Source: VXOZ01 sp965220045 (GTDB lineage: Bacteria > Chloroflexota > UBA11872 > VXOZ01). Taken from it: a stretch of 64,000 bases of DNA. How positions within the stretch are numbered: the first letter of the stretch is position 1; each line of letters starts with the position of its first letter. The notes beneath the pieces were generated by a model that saw only the letters and a list, made by a program, of their open reading frames with translations, did no database searches and had not been told where the DNA came from. Positions 33,245 through 42,914 of this stretch are shown here, piece by piece. The translations under genes and the position numbers were made by a program. Location: contig OZ244803.1 of the NCBI GenBank assembly GCA_965220045.1, positions 3,162,001 to 3,226,000 of the forward strand. The letters are read 5' to 3'.

Positions 33245-34618
33245 CTACTGCCTGCTGGCGTTGTACTCGTCCAGGATGGCTTGGGCCTCGCCTTGGGCCG
33301 TGCGCGTCGCTTCCTCCGGCGTCAATGTCGGATTCGCTTGCGTGGCCTGGCCGGCGTTCTTCCACAACGGTCCGGCGAGATCGCCGCCAATCGGATGGAG
33401 CAAGAACGGAATGGCGGTATCCATCGCCCGCAAGTACTCGACAATTTTCTCTCCGGGCGGCAGGTCCAGATTGATGAACGCGTCGCTCTCGGCAATCGAC
33501 TTGATCGTCGGCGTCGTATCACCGTTGCGGGCGGCCGTATCCAGTTGCTCCGGCCCGCAGATCCAGGACGCAAAGTCCCAGCCGTGGTCGAGCACCTTGC
33601 TCCCGTCCACCAGGGCGATTTCCTCGGTATAGAGCGCGCCGTTGCGCGTCGGCTCGCCTTCGAAATCGATATACGGGATGGGATGCAGAGTCCAATTGAA
33701 TGGCGCATCCGTGCGGAAGCTGGGCACCAGCCAGTTGTAGCCCGAGTAGATAGCGACCTTCTGGTTCTTGAAGTGATCGAAGATGACCTCTTCCTTGGCA
33801 TCGTCGCCATAGGCTTCGACTTGGTGCTTGTGGAACAGGTCTCCCCGCGTCCTGATCAGCTCGGTGCGCACCGGCGCATCCCAACTCATTGTCTGCCACT
33901 CATTGTTCACGGAACCCTGATCGCGGCCATAGGAGACGTACCACGTTGACCAATACCAGAACCGCGTCGACACGCCCCACTTGAGGTTGGGGGCATCGGT
34001 GAGCTTGGCGCCGATATCAATCATGTCCCCGAAGGTCCAGTCGTCGGCCGGCAACTCGATGCCCGCCGTCGCGAATGAATCGAGGTTGAGCGCCATCACC
34101 GGCGTCAGAATGCCCAGCGGCAGCGCATGCAGCGTGCCTTTCCAGGTGACACCGTCGATGGCGGCTTTGTAGTAGTCGTCAAGATTAAGGCCCGATGCCT
34201 TGACGTACGGCTCCAGCGGCAGGAAGACACCTTCTTCGCCCCAGCGGGCCCAACCCCAGCCGTGCCAGGTTACGTCAAGCAGTCCGCCGCCCGCCGCGGC
34301 ATTCGTGCCGATGCGGTCGTTGAGCGCCGTATCGAGAATCGTGGAGATAGTGACGTTGGGATTCTTCTCTTCGTAGGCGGTCACCAAGCGCTCGTACCAG
34401 CGCTCCTTGGCCGGTGAGTAGGGCGGCCACATGAACTGAATGGTCACTTGCTCGGCTACGGGCGCCTCTTCGGCCTTCTTCTCTTCCGCGGGCTCAGCCG
34501 GTTTCTCCTCCATCATTTCGCCGGTCGTCTGCACCTGACCGCACGCGGCCAGGGCAACGGCGCCTAATGCGGTTGCCGATCCCGCCAGAAATGTCCGTCT
34601 GCTAATCTCGGAACGCAT
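33245..34618 (-). CDS. ABC transporter sugar-binding lipoprotein, TAT-exported
   Basis: 457-residue family 1 extracellular solute-binding protein. Twin-arginine signal SRRTFLAG followed by a hydrophobic stretch and lipobox LAAC, so exported folded and lipid-anchored. A Glu/Lys/Ala-rich linker precedes the two-lobe binding domain (VTIQFMWPPYSPAKERWYERLVTAYEEKNPNV). GGAGAAGG lies 6 bases before the ATG. No MalF/MalG permease or ATPase genes are next to it, which is unusual for this family. Likely binds an oligosaccharide; specificity not readable. Confidence 0.88.
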   Translation of the reverse strand: MRSEISRRTFLAGSATALGAVALAACGQVQTTGEMMEEKPAEPAEEKKAEEAPVAEQVTIQFMWPPYSPAKERWYERLVTAYEEKNPNVTISTILDTALNDRIGTNAAAGGGLLDVTWHGWGWARWGEEGVFLPLEPYVKASGLNLDDYYKAAIDGVTWKGTLHALPLGILTPVMALNLDSFATAGIELPADDWTFGDMIDIGAKLTDAPNLKWGVSTRFWYWSTWYVSYGRDQGSVNNEWQTMSWDAPVRTELIRTRGDLFHKHQVEAYGDDAKEEVIFDHFKNQKVAIYSGYNWLVPSFRTDAPFNWTLHPIPYIDFEGEPTRNGALYTEEIALVDGSKVLDHGWDFASWICGPEQLDTAARNGDTTPTIKSIAESDAFINLDLPPGEKIVEYLRAMDTAIPFLLHPIGGDLAGPLWKNAGQATQANPTLTPEEATRTAQGEAQAILDEYNASRQ

Positions 34619-35539
34619 GATCCCTTCTCCTTACTCTGCGCGGCGCCACGCCGCACCACATTGGATGAAAAGCCTCTACGCCGATCAAGCTCAGTGGAAG
34701 CGACCTCGGGAGGCCGCCTACACGTAACTGCTCCCCCTCTCTTGTATTGTCTAGAGCATATACTTGCCGACTATGCTACTCGAATAATGGAATCTTGGCA
34801 ATAGCATAGGGAGATAAGCCACCGCCGCATTGATACGGCAACGGCGAAGCCATAGAAGTCCAAGGGTGTGGTATTGACAGGGGGGCGGTGCGCACCGCGT
34901 GCTCGCAGTAGGAGACCTTCGCAAAACCCTCACTGCAGCGAATGAATACCCTCTCTCTCAGGAGACTTTTGCGAAACTCCGTCATTTGTATGTTAAGCAA
35001 GGCGGACAAATGCGCGAATGTAACAGAGTAACGTAAGGGGCGCATTATCCGTCATTCCCGTGGAAACTCGCCCCCGCGCGGGGGCGCGGAATCCATCCTC
35101 TCTTGCCTTGGCGCGACCCGACCGGAGCGGAGGACAAGCCCCCGCGCTACATGGAGACTCGCACGGCATCCGTCATTCCCGTGGAAACTCGCCCCCACGC
35201 GGGGGCGCGGAATCCATCCTCTCTTGCCTTGGCACGACCTGACCGGAGCGGGGGACAAGCCCCCGCGCTACAGGGAATGCTTCGCAACCGGGATGTGTGC
35301 CTCCCAATCTTGGCGAATTGAAGAAGAGTGCCTCCTAAACCGTCATTCCGGCGCAAGCCGGAATCCAGATGCGCCTTTACAACAGAAGACTGCGCGGTGT
35401 CAGTCCATTACACTCCCATTCTTGACCTTCTGCCTCAAGAGGGAAGAGGGTGCGCAAAGGTCTTCTCAGGGAGAGGGAGTCCCTAGCGCTTGCCTTGCGG
35501 GCTATGCAAGGGTCTCCAGTAGGGTGTGTGACAGCAGCG
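34619..35539. repeat. Long intergenic region with tandem 121-base repeat
   Basis: No supportable gene in 920 bases. Two copies of a 121-base unit begin at 35051 and 35172; each has GTCATTCCCGTGGAAACTCG, an inverted repeat around GCCCCCGCGCGGGGGC, TCTTGCCTTGGC and a GACAAGCCCCCGCGCTAC element. A CCGTCATTCCGGC-GCAA-GCCGGAATCC hairpin follows at about 35340-35366, and a CT-rich repeat at about 35430-35480. From 34619 to about 34960 nothing is recognised. Confidence 0.85.
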
Positions 35540-37039
35540 CTAGGCGAACATGTCCGCCAGCGTCTCCGCGGCAATGCGGGCTTCGTCCCAGGGCAGGGAT
35601 TCATCACCCCAGATGATGGAATGTTCGTGGCCCTTGCCGGCCAGGAGCACGGTATCGCCCGGCCGGGCCTGCTTAAAGGCGCTGCGGAAGGCTTGGGTGC
35701 GGTCGACGCTGATACTGTAGTCGCGGCCGTAGACGCAGCCGGCGTGGAGCGCGCCTTCCTCGATTTGGCGGCAGATCGCGTCCGGGTCTTCGCTGCGGGG
35801 ATCCTCGCTGGTGATTACGAAGTAGTCGGCGTGTTCCGCCGCAACCGTGCCCATGAGCGCGCGCTTCTCCACGTCGCGCTCGCCTGCGCTGCCAAAGACG
35901 ACCACCAGCCGCCCCGGGGTGACGCCGCGCAGGGCGTCAAGCACGAGACGCAAGCTGTTGGGCGTGTGGGCGTAATCCACAATCACCGCAAAGGGTTGGC
36001 CGGCACTGATCACCTGCATGCGGCCGGGCACGCCGGGGAAAGTTTGAATAGCCCTGGCAGCAGCGTCGAGCGGTACGCCCAGACCGGTTACCACGGCCAG
36101 CGCGGCCAGCGTATTCGCCACGTTGAACCGGCAAACCAGCGGGGAGTCGACCTGCGCTTCACCCTCCGGCGTGACAAGAGTGAATGAGGTGCGGTCTGCG
36201 CCGAGCGTTACGTCCGTGGCGCGTACTTCAGCCTGTTCACCAAAGCCAAACGTACGCCGGCCGGGAGACTCGAGCGCCGCAAAGTACGGATAGTGCTCGT
36301 CGTCGGCGTTGAGTACGCTGACCTGGGGGTATGGCTTGGGCGCGCGGGCCGCTACCCGCTGGAAGAGCAACCCCTTTGCCTCCCGATACGCTTCCAACGT
36401 CTTATGAAAGTCCAGGTGCTCGTGGCTGAGGTTCGTGAGCACGGCGGCGTCGATCTCGATTGCGTCCAGTTTGTGCAGCGCCAGCCCGTGGGAGCTCGCT
36501 TCCACCACCGCGTGGGTGCCGCCGCGGTCGCGAATGGTGCGCAGCATGCGTTGCAGGTCCGACGCGTGTTGGGTTGTGAGGCGGGTCTCGTTGGGGATCT
36601 CCTGCCGGCTGTCGTGGAAGGCGACTGTGGTGATGACGCCGGTCGGATGCCCGCAGGCCCGCAGGATATGGCCGATGAGGGTCGTCGTGGTGCTCTTGCC
36701 GTCAGTGCCGGTAACGCCGATGACGCAGAGTTCTTGAGAGGGATTCTCATAATACGAAGCGGCCACCTTACCCAATGCTGACCATGTGTCCGGCACGAGC
36801 ACCTGCGTGACGTGCTCCGGCAGCGACAACGGCCGTTCAACGAGCGCGGCGGTCGCACCGTTTGCCACGGCGGCTGACGCGAATTTGTGTCCGTCGCGGT
36901 GTAAGCCCTGCAAAGCGATAAAGAGCGCGCCGGACTGCGCCTCGCGGGAGTCGTAGCAAAGCTGCGTAATGGGGATGTCGGTGCTACCGGTGAGAACCTG
37001 TGCTGCCGGCGCGGCGGCGAGAAGTTCGGAGAGGAGCAT
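35540..37039 (-). CDS. murE: UDP-N-acetylmuramyl-tripeptide synthetase (MurE)
   Basis: Cytoplasmic ATP-dependent ligase that adds the third amino acid to the peptidoglycan stem peptide; 499 residues, usual length. ATP site TGTDGKSTTT near 111-120, the Mur-family H-E-H-L-D-F-H motif near 206-212, and the carbamylated-Lys region YREAKGLLF. The substrate motif, DNPR in meso-diaminopimelate enzymes, reads SEDPRSEDP, so the third residue may not be mDAP; Chloroflexota with ornithine are known. It is not in a mur/fts cluster here, standing between repeat regions. Start ATG 37039; no strong ribosome site. Confidence 0.92.
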   Translation of the reverse strand: MLLSELLAAAPAAQVLTGSTDIPITQLCYDSREAQSGALFIALQGLHRDGHKFASAAVANGATAALVERPLSLPEHVTQVLVPDTWSALGKVAASYYENPSQELCVIGVTGTDGKSTTTTLIGHILRACGHPTGVITTVAFHDSRQEIPNETRLTTQHASDLQRMLRTIRDRGGTHAVVEASSHGLALHKLDAIEIDAAVLTNLSHEHLDFHKTLEAYREAKGLLFQRVAARAPKPYPQVSVLNADDEHYPYFAALESPGRRTFGFGEQAEVRATDVTLGADRTSFTLVTPEGEAQVDSPLVCRFNVANTLAALAVVTGLGVPLDAAARAIQTFPGVPGRMQVISAGQPFAVIVDYAHTPNSLRLVLDALRGVTPGRLVVVFGSAGERDVEKRALMGTVAAEHADYFVITSEDPRSEDPDAICRQIEEGALHAGCVYGRDYSISVDRTQAFRSAFKQARPGDTVLLAGKGHEHSIIWGDESLPWDEARIAAETLADMFA

Positions 37040-37076
37040 TATTCACTATCCGCTGCAATCGAAATGGGTCTTGCGC

Positions 37077-37100
37077 TTCGACAAGCTCAGCGCGAACGGG
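37077..37100 (+). repeat. CTTCGACAAGCTCAG dispersed repeat
   Basis: A further copy of the CTTCGACA(A/G)GCTCAG(x)GCGAACGG element, just upstream of murE. Confidence 0.6.
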
Positions 37101-37312
37101 TTCAAGCTAGCGGGCATGCGGGTGAGGGCCTTAGCGCGCTTCCACTCATTCAGCATGGACGGACGGTTGCACTCAATGAGCCACACACCGCTGACGTCCT
37201 TAATTGTAGCGCAGCGGCGCGAGACCGATTCCCAACCGTGCCTCTCTTGTCCCGCGAGTAGCGACGATTTGGTAATTTAGAACGACATGACGCAGATTTG
37301 GCGCCGGGGCGT

Positions 37313-37810
37313 TTACCGGTCAAGCAAGAAGGGCCTGCACGTGCGCCGCAGCCGGAGCGGATGCGCCGGTTCTCCAGACTTCGTGATGCCGAGGGCATGG
37401 AGAGGGCGGGAAAACGTCTGGCGAAACGCCTGCGCGCGGTCACGCCACTGGCCGTGCACGCCCCACGCCGCGACTACGAGCGCCGACCCCCCGGCCATTT
37501 CACGCAGAGCGCCGTCGTTTTTCTCCCCAATGGGGTTGGCCACAGTACGCAACTCCGCCGGGTAAGGCGTCCGCCAGGCAAACAGGTTGCCCACGCGCAC
37601 GCCGCCGTAACCCCAGTCGCGGGCAAAGCCGATGCAGCGCCGGATGGTCGGGTCATTCCGCGTTGCGTCAGCGGTGGCTGGATTGAGCATGATGAACATA
37701 ACCGGCAGGCGCGCGTCGTCCCACGTCCGCCACAGCTTGTAGCGGTAACGTCCGCAGTCAGAGAATTCCGCTCCGTCTTGCGCGAGGTTGGCTCGCGTAA
37801 TACCATCCAC
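37313..37810 (-). CDS. DUF1643 family protein
   Basis: 165 residues with the DUF1643 pattern: YRYKLWRTWD, the conserved FIMLNPATADATRNDPTIRRCIGFARDWGYGG region and VGNLFAWRTP, then AAWGVHG. Function of the family is unknown. The C-terminus (HPLRLRRTCRPF) is slightly truncated compared with what I expect (HPLYL...P) but not clearly broken. Start ATG 37810 with GGAATGAG upstream as a weak ribosome site. Confidence 0.8.
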   Translation of the reverse strand: MDGITRANLAQDGAEFSDCGRYRYKLWRTWDDARLPVMFIMLNPATADATRNDPTIRRCIGFARDWGYGGVRVGNLFAWRTPYPAELRTVANPIGEKNDGALREMAGGSALVVAAWGVHGQWRDRAQAFRQTFSRPLHALGITKSGEPAHPLRLRRTCRPFLLDR

Positions 37811-38317
37811 AGCTCATTCCTAAGCACGTACACGGGATTGAGGGGCCTGAAATACCTGCTCAACCGACGTAGAAGGTCTCCATCCATAGCGCGATGAATT
37901 GGCCCACCTGCCGCAATGATAGCACTGCCGGCGCAAGAGACGCCCGCGGAAATCTTCTCACTATGAGCCTATCGCGTATTCGCAAAAAAAGGCGTCTATG
38001 CGTCTAGACAAGACTGCAACCCTGCGGTAGACTGCATGCAAACGTATTGCCTCTCTGTGTTGGTGAGTACAACGGTTTCGCGCCGCATACTGGCAGAAAG
38101 GAGGCGTGCAAGCTATTTCTCGTCTCTGCGCTTGTGAAGCGTGCGGGGATGTGTACGCCCTCGGCCTGTATCTTCAAACACAAACCCATCCTTACGAATC
38201 TCCCCTCCAACCCGGATCAGCCCGCGCGTCGGCAAGCCCTCCGGCATTCGCAGCCAAATCGCGTACTCCTGGCACGTACATCGCGTCTATGTATGACCAA
38301 CCGAAGGGAGTCTTCGG
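37811..38317. other. Intergenic region, nothing recognised
   Basis: 500 bases between divergent genes (DUF1643 and the second sugar-binding protein). Promoters for both must lie here, but no clear -35/-10 pair or operator was found by eye. No repeat family members. Confidence 0.4.
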
Positions 38318-39676
38318 ATGAAAGCAAAAGAACTCGCTCTCAGCCGCCGGCGCGTCCTCGCGGGATTGGCCGGCGCAAGCGCCTTGCTGCCGTTGGCAGC
38401 CTGCGGCACCGTCGCAGCGCCCGCCGCTGAAGAAGAGGAGATGGAGGAGAAAGCCGCGCCTGCCGCGGAAGAGGCCAAAGCGCCTGAAGTCCAGGTGGCG
38501 AAGTGGTTCACAGCGTCCTACGGCGGCGGCAGCTTTGACCCGGTGCAAGAGGGACTGGTCAACAGCTTCAATGAGCAGAACGAACAGTTCCAGGCCGAGT
38601 ACGTCATCGTGCCCGGCAACCAGCAGGACTGCATCGAAAAGGTGCGCACCGGCCTGGCCGCCGGCGAGCGCGACATCGGCATCTTCAACTGCAGCCCAAT
38701 CTGGCTGGGCAACATCGGCCAGGCGGGCTTGGCCGCGGAACTCGATAGTCTGATCGCGCGCGACCAGGTGGATATGACCGAATACGCTTCCCTGGCCATC
38801 GAGGCGCACCACTTTCAGGGCAGCCTCATTGCCATCCCCCACTACGTCAACAGTCTTATCGCCGTCTACAACAAAGACTTGATGGACAAGCTCGGCGAAG
38901 AGTACCCGCAGGATTCGTGGACGTGGGACGACTTCATGACGTTTGTGCGCCGGCAGACCACCGGCGCGGGCGCGCAAAAACAGTTCGCGCTGGCCACGAT
39001 ACCTCGCGGCTTCAATCCCATCACCCCGTGGATCTGGATGGCGGGCGGCAGCACCTACGACGACGAAGAGAATCCCACCAAGTCCACCATGTCGTCGCCC
39101 GAGACGCGCGCCGGACTGCAGTGGGTCTCCGACCTGTTCCACGTGCACCAGGTCACGCCGCGGCCCGGCGAGGTGCAGGATGACCTTTTCAGCGGCGGTG
39201 TGTCGCCCTTGATCGTCACCACCGGCGCGGCCATGTCTCGCTATCGCGGCGACCGTGTGTCGTTTGACTGGGACGTGGTCGGTATTCCGGAGGGTCCGGC
39301 CGGCAGGACGACCTTTGCCGGCAGTTACGCGCAAGCGGTCTACAGCGACAGCATCGCCAGGGATGCGGCGTGGGCGCTGCTCCGGCATGTTACCGGCCGC
39401 CAGGGCGCTCTCGCCATGTTGGCGGTATCGCTCTCGGTGCCGGTCTACACGCCGGTGGCGGAGAATGAGTACCGCAACGCGGACGGCCAGCCCGACGGCA
39501 TCGACAATGTGCTCAACTTCCTTACCTACCTGCGCGGCCTGCCCAAGAATCCGAACATGATTGCCATCTACGGCGCGGCCTACGGCACGCATCTCGGCAA
39601 GATCTGGACCGGTGAGATGAGTGTGGAAGAGGCGACAGCCGCCATGGATACCATCGTGGACGGCGAGTTGGGGTAG
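38318..39676 (+). CDS. ABC transporter sugar-binding lipoprotein, TAT-like
   Basis: 452-residue family 1 solute-binding protein. Signal SRRRVLAGLAGASALLPLAAC gives a twin-arginine motif and lipobox; an acidic/Ala-rich linker follows, then the binding domain (NSFNEQNEQFQAEYVIVPGNQQDCIEKV). AAGGGAG lies about 9 bases before the ATG. As for the homologue at 33245, no permease or ATPase genes adjoin. The two proteins are only distantly alike by eye, so they should bind different sugars. Confidence 0.86.
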   Translation: MKAKELALSRRRVLAGLAGASALLPLAACGTVAAPAAEEEEMEEKAAPAAEEAKAPEVQVAKWFTASYGGGSFDPVQEGLVNSFNEQNEQFQAEYVIVPGNQQDCIEKVRTGLAAGERDIGIFNCSPIWLGNIGQAGLAAELDSLIARDQVDMTEYASLAIEAHHFQGSLIAIPHYVNSLIAVYNKDLMDKLGEEYPQDSWTWDDFMTFVRRQTTGAGAQKQFALATIPRGFNPITPWIWMAGGSTYDDEENPTKSTMSSPETRAGLQWVSDLFHVHQVTPRPGEVQDDLFSGGVSPLIVTTGAAMSRYRGDRVSFDWDVVGIPEGPAGRTTFAGSYAQAVYSDSIARDAAWALLRHVTGRQGALAMLAVSLSVPVYTPVAENEYRNADGQPDGIDNVLNFLTYLRGLPKNPNMIAIYGAAYGTHLGKIWTGEMSVEEATAAMDTIVDGELG

Positions 39677-40348
39677 GACTCCGTTCGCAGTAGTTCCCTT
39701 GGCAGCACACAAGAGCTCTCCTCGTATTGGGTTTCCGTGGCGCGGGGGGAGTTCTTGTATTGTCACTCCTCTTAGACGAGTGACGCGTCACCCTTGGTTG
39801 CGGCGAATAGGCTCTTGAATTCCTTGATCTAGTCTGGCGGGCGAGGGAAGATGGACTCCCGCTTTCGCGGGAGTGACGGAGAGTTTCGTTGAGAGTGACG
39901 GTGAATGTCGTGCGGAGTGACGGAGACTGTCGCTGGGAGTGGCGGAGTCAATAGTCGGGAGTGACGGAATCCGTGGTGCTGTTTTCGTGAGGGTAATGGA
40001 CTGTGTCGCACCGGTCGGGGCAGCCATATTGGCGTAATTCCTCGCCCTGCAGTGCGTGACAGGCCAGCGTCGTTCTGTTATCATTGATTTTGCCTCAGCG
40101 AGAGTACGAGGCTTAGAGAGGTGTGGGGATTTGCAGTAGAGTACCGTCCACATGGATGGGAACTACATCGGCAGTGGTTGCGGTAAACGGCACGGATGAC
40201 TGTTACCGTGCCTTCTCTTTCTTCAAATGCCCTGTTTGCACGGCGCAGCGGGTGTATCGTCAAGCGGACTCGAGAGAGGTCGCCGCAAACTATGGTCTAG
40301 AGTGCTGAGGAACGAAGACAACAATCCAAGGTCGGGTAGTAGACACGT
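39677..40348. repeat. Intergenic region with a degenerate repeat tract
   Basis: A GGACTCCCGC-TTTC-GCGGGAGTGACGG hairpin (39851-39877) is followed by four degenerate GAGTGACGGA/GAGTGGCGGA units spaced about 20-27 bases apart (to about 39970). No gene is supported. The promoter of the tRNA-Thr/tuf unit should be in the last 150 bases but is not obvious. Confidence 0.6.
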
Positions 40349-40424
40349 GCCCACATAGCTCAGTCGGTAGAGCGCGATCTTGGTAAGATCGAGGTCACCG
40401 GTTCAATCCCGGTTGTGGGCTCCA
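40349..40424 (+). tRNA. tRNA-Thr (GGT)
   Basis: Complete cloverleaf: acceptor GCCCACA/TGTGGGC, D arm GCTC...GAGC, anticodon stem CGATC/GATCG with loop TTGGTAA (anticodon GGT), T arm ACCGG-TTCAATC-CCGGT, discriminator T, and encoded CCA. Directly upstream of tuf, as thrT-tufB in Escherichia coli, so the two may share a transcript. Confidence 0.97.
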
Positions 40425-40584
40425 GCGGCAGGAGTGCAGCACGAGAGTAAGTAGCGGACGGCTATAGCTCTGGCGGCACCAGCCGCGCGATAGGATAGGC
40501 GAGCAGTGACGGGCTCAGAACCCGAACTCTTGTAATAGACAATACGCAGTTGCGAAGAGATCCAAGAGGTTGAGGAAGGATACG

Positions 40585-41787
40585 ATGGCGAAGGAGCGAT
40601 TTGAGCGAACGAAGCCGCACGTGAACATCGGCACGATTGGGCACATCGATCACGGCAAGACGACGCTGACGGCAGCGATCACGAAGGTGCTCGCGCTGCA
40701 GGGCGGCGCGGACTTTACCCCCTTTGACAGCATCGATAACGCGCCGGAAGAGCGCGAGCGCGGCATCACGATTGCGATTGCGCACGTGGAGTACCAGACG
40801 GACAACCGCCACTACGCCCACGTGGACTGCCCCGGACACGCGGACTACATCAAGAACATGATCACCGGCGCGGCGCAGATGGACGGCGCGATCCTCGTCG
40901 TCTCCGCTCCCGACGGCCCCATGCCGCAGACGCGCGAGCACGTGCTGCTGGCGCGGCAGGTGGAAGTGCCGGCGATGGTGGTCTACCTGAACAAGTGCGA
41001 CATGCTGGACGATGAGGAGCTGCTCGAGCTCGTGGAACTCGAGGTACGTGAGCTGCTCGACAAGTACGAGTTCCCCGGCGACGACATCCCCATCATCCGC
41101 GGCAGCGCGCTGCAGGCCTTGGAGAGCGACAGCGACGATGCTTCCGATGAGGCGTATGCGTCCATTCTGGAACTGATGGCGGCGGTGGACGACTACATTC
41201 CCACGCCGACCCGCGCCATCGACCAGCCGTTCCTGATGCCGATTGAAGACGTATTCAACATCAAGGGTCGCGGCACGGTGGTAACGGGACGGATCGAGCG
41301 CGGCCAGGTGAACACGGGTGAAGAGATCGAGATCGTCGGCATCCAGCGGGACACGCAGACGTCGGTGGTGACCGGTGTGGAGATGTTCCGCAAGATCCTG
41401 GACTCGGGTGAGGCGGGCGACAACGTGGGCTGCCTCCTGAGAGGTATCGAGAAAGACAACGTGGAGCGCGGCCAGGTGCTGGCCGCTGCCGGGTCCATCA
41501 CGCCGCACACGAAGTTCGAGGCGGAAGTATATGTGTTGAGCCGGGACGAGGGTGGGCGGCACACGCCGTTCTTCCCGGGGTACCGGCCGCAGTTCTACGT
41601 GCGGACGACGGACGTGACCGGCGCGATCGCGTTGCCGGAGGGAGTGGAGATGGTGATGCCGGGCGACAACATCACGATGACGATCCACCTGATCAACCCG
41701 GTAGCGTTGGAAGAGGGTGTGCGCTTCGCGATCCGCGAGGGTGGTCGCACCGTCGGCGCCGGCGTCGTTACGAAGGTTCTGGAGTAA
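40585..41787 (+). CDS. tuf: Elongation factor Tu
   Basis: GTPase that brings aminoacyl-tRNA to the ribosome; 400 residues. G1 GHIDHGKT at about 18-25, switch I region RGITIAIAHVEY, G3 DCPGHADYIKNM, G4 NKCD and G5 SAL are all present, followed by domains 2 and 3. ATG 40585 is chosen because AGGAAGGA is 7 bases upstream and MAKERFERTKPHVNIGTIGH is the standard start. First protein gene of the tuf-rpmG-secE-nusG-rplK-rplA set. The residues around switch I (DNAPEERERGITIAIAHVEY) resemble Chloroflexota EF-Tu. Confidence 0.98.
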   Translation: MAKERFERTKPHVNIGTIGHIDHGKTTLTAAITKVLALQGGADFTPFDSIDNAPEERERGITIAIAHVEYQTDNRHYAHVDCPGHADYIKNMITGAAQMDGAILVVSAPDGPMPQTREHVLLARQVEVPAMVVYLNKCDMLDDEELLELVELEVRELLDKYEFPGDDIPIIRGSALQALESDSDDASDEAYASILELMAAVDDYIPTPTRAIDQPFLMPIEDVFNIKGRGTVVTGRIERGQVNTGEEIEIVGIQRDTQTSVVTGVEMFRKILDSGEAGDNVGCLLRGIEKDNVERGQVLAAAGSITPHTKFEAEVYVLSRDEGGRHTPFFPGYRPQFYVRTTDVTGAIALPEGVEMVMPGDNITMTIHLINPVALEEGVRFAIREGGRTVGAGVVTKVLE

Positions 41788-41822
41788 TCAACCGCTAGGC
41801 AGTCGAGGAATAGGGCAGGCAA

Positions 41823-41993
41823 ATGGCACGCAAAGGACGAGAAGACCGTAGTGTGGTAACCCTGGCATGTGCGGAGTGCCGGCGGCGCAACTACGCGACC
41901 AGCAAGAACCGCCGGACAACCACAGACCGGCTGGAGTTGCGCAAGTATTGCCGGAATTGCCAGAAGCATCTCACACATCGAGAAACGCGATGA
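41823..41993 (+). CDS. rpmG: Ribosomal protein L33
   Basis: 56 residues, small and basic, large-subunit protein. Zinc-binding form with both pairs, CAEC and CRNC, and the L33 core NYATSKNRR...LELRKYCRNCQKHLTHRETR. Starts 35 bases after tuf, and its TGA overlaps the secE ATG (ATGA), indicating coupling. Confidence 0.95.
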   Translation: MARKGREDRSVVTLACAECRRRNYATSKNRRTTTDRLELRKYCRNCQKHLTHRETR

Positions 41994-42268
41994 GGTTGCC
42001 CTGGTCCACAACTACCCGGGCACGGGCCGCGCGGCAGCACTCTCGCAGCAGAAGGGAAGCGCCAGCGAGCCGCCTACCCCGATTTCTGCAGAGGCCGGCG
42101 ACGTTTTTGCAGGAAGCGTATGGCGAGCTGAGGAAGGCGCACTGGCCCACGCGGGAGACTGCCCTCAATCTGACACTCGTCGTCATCGCCGTAAGCTTGG
42201 CAGTCGGCGCGTTCCTCAGTGGAGTGGACTACGTCTTTGCAAAGGTCTTCGCCCTTCTGGTTCAATGA
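41990..42268 (+). CDS. secE: Preprotein translocase subunit SecE
   Basis: 92 residues, inner-membrane subunit that stabilises SecY. An N-terminal basic Arg/Ser-rich extension of about 35 residues precedes the conserved amphipathic region FLQEAYGELRKAHWPTRETA and the single transmembrane helix LTLVVIAVSLAVGAFLSGVDYVF. Start ATG overlaps the rpmG stop. Position before nusG is the conserved bacterial order. Confidence 0.93.
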   Translation: MRLPWSTTTRARAARQHSRSRREAPASRLPRFLQRPATFLQEAYGELRKAHWPTRETALNLTLVVIAVSLAVGAFLSGVDYVFAKVFALLVQ

Positions 42269-42292
42269 GGGCTCTATAAGGATTTCAGCGCC

Positions 42293-42865
42293 ATGGCATT
42301 GGAGATACAAGACACCCAACCGCAGGCAGACGAACCACCCCGTTGGTACGTGGTCCACACCTACTCCGGATACGAGAATAAAGTACGCGAGAATCTGCTC
42401 AAGCGCATCGAGTCGATGGATGCGAAGGACATGATTTTCGACGTCGTGGTGCCCACCCAGAAAGAGGTGGAGATTAAGCAAGGCCAGCGCCGGGACGTGG
42501 AGCGCAAGCTCTTCCCCGGCTATGTGCTGGTGCGCATGCAGCAGACCGATCAGTCGTGGTTTATCGTGCGCAATACGCCGGGCGTGACCGGGTTCGTGAG
42601 TTCGGGTCGGGACGACCACCAGCCGGTGCCGCTGGCCGACGAAGAAGTGGATAAGGTCCTGAAGCGCGGTAAGGAAGAGACGCCGCAAGCGCGCATGGTG
42701 CTGCGCAAGGGCGACCGCGTGAAGATCATCGACGGGCCGTTTGCCGAGTTTTACGGCACCGTGGACGACGCCAACCAAGAGCGCGGCCGCGTGCGGGTGA
42801 TGGTCTCGTTCTTCGGACGCGAAACACCGGTGGAACTCGACTTTCTCCAGGTGGAGCGGATTTAG
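42293..42865 (+). CDS. nusG: Transcription termination/antitermination factor NusG
   Basis: 190 residues. NGN domain with RWYVVHTYSGYENKVRENL and the RNA-polymerase contact region FPGYVLVRM...RNTPGVTGFV, then a KOW domain KGDRVKIIDGPFAEFYGTVDD. Links transcription to translation and Rho. Start ATG 42293, 24 bases after secE. Confidence 0.97.
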   Translation: MALEIQDTQPQADEPPRWYVVHTYSGYENKVRENLLKRIESMDAKDMIFDVVVPTQKEVEIKQGQRRDVERKLFPGYVLVRMQQTDQSWFIVRNTPGVTGFVSSGRDDHQPVPLADEEVDKVLKRGKEETPQARMVLRKGDRVKIIDGPFAEFYGTVDDANQERGRVRVMVSFFGRETPVELDFLQVERI

Positions 42866-42914
42866 GAGTAGCAGCAGCGTTGTGGCGCGTTTTGCGCAAG
42901 GATGAGAGACTAGC

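Noticed and set aside
38192..39766. Open frame of 524 codons antisense to the second sugar-binding protein
   Set aside because: Arg/His/Val-rich shadow composition, no start signals, and the sense strand has a TAT signal and ABC binding-protein sequence.
40462..41688. Long open frame of 408 codons antisense to tuf
   Set aside because: It mirrors the tuf codons, has a His/Arg/Leu/Val-rich composition typical of antisense frames and no ribosome site.
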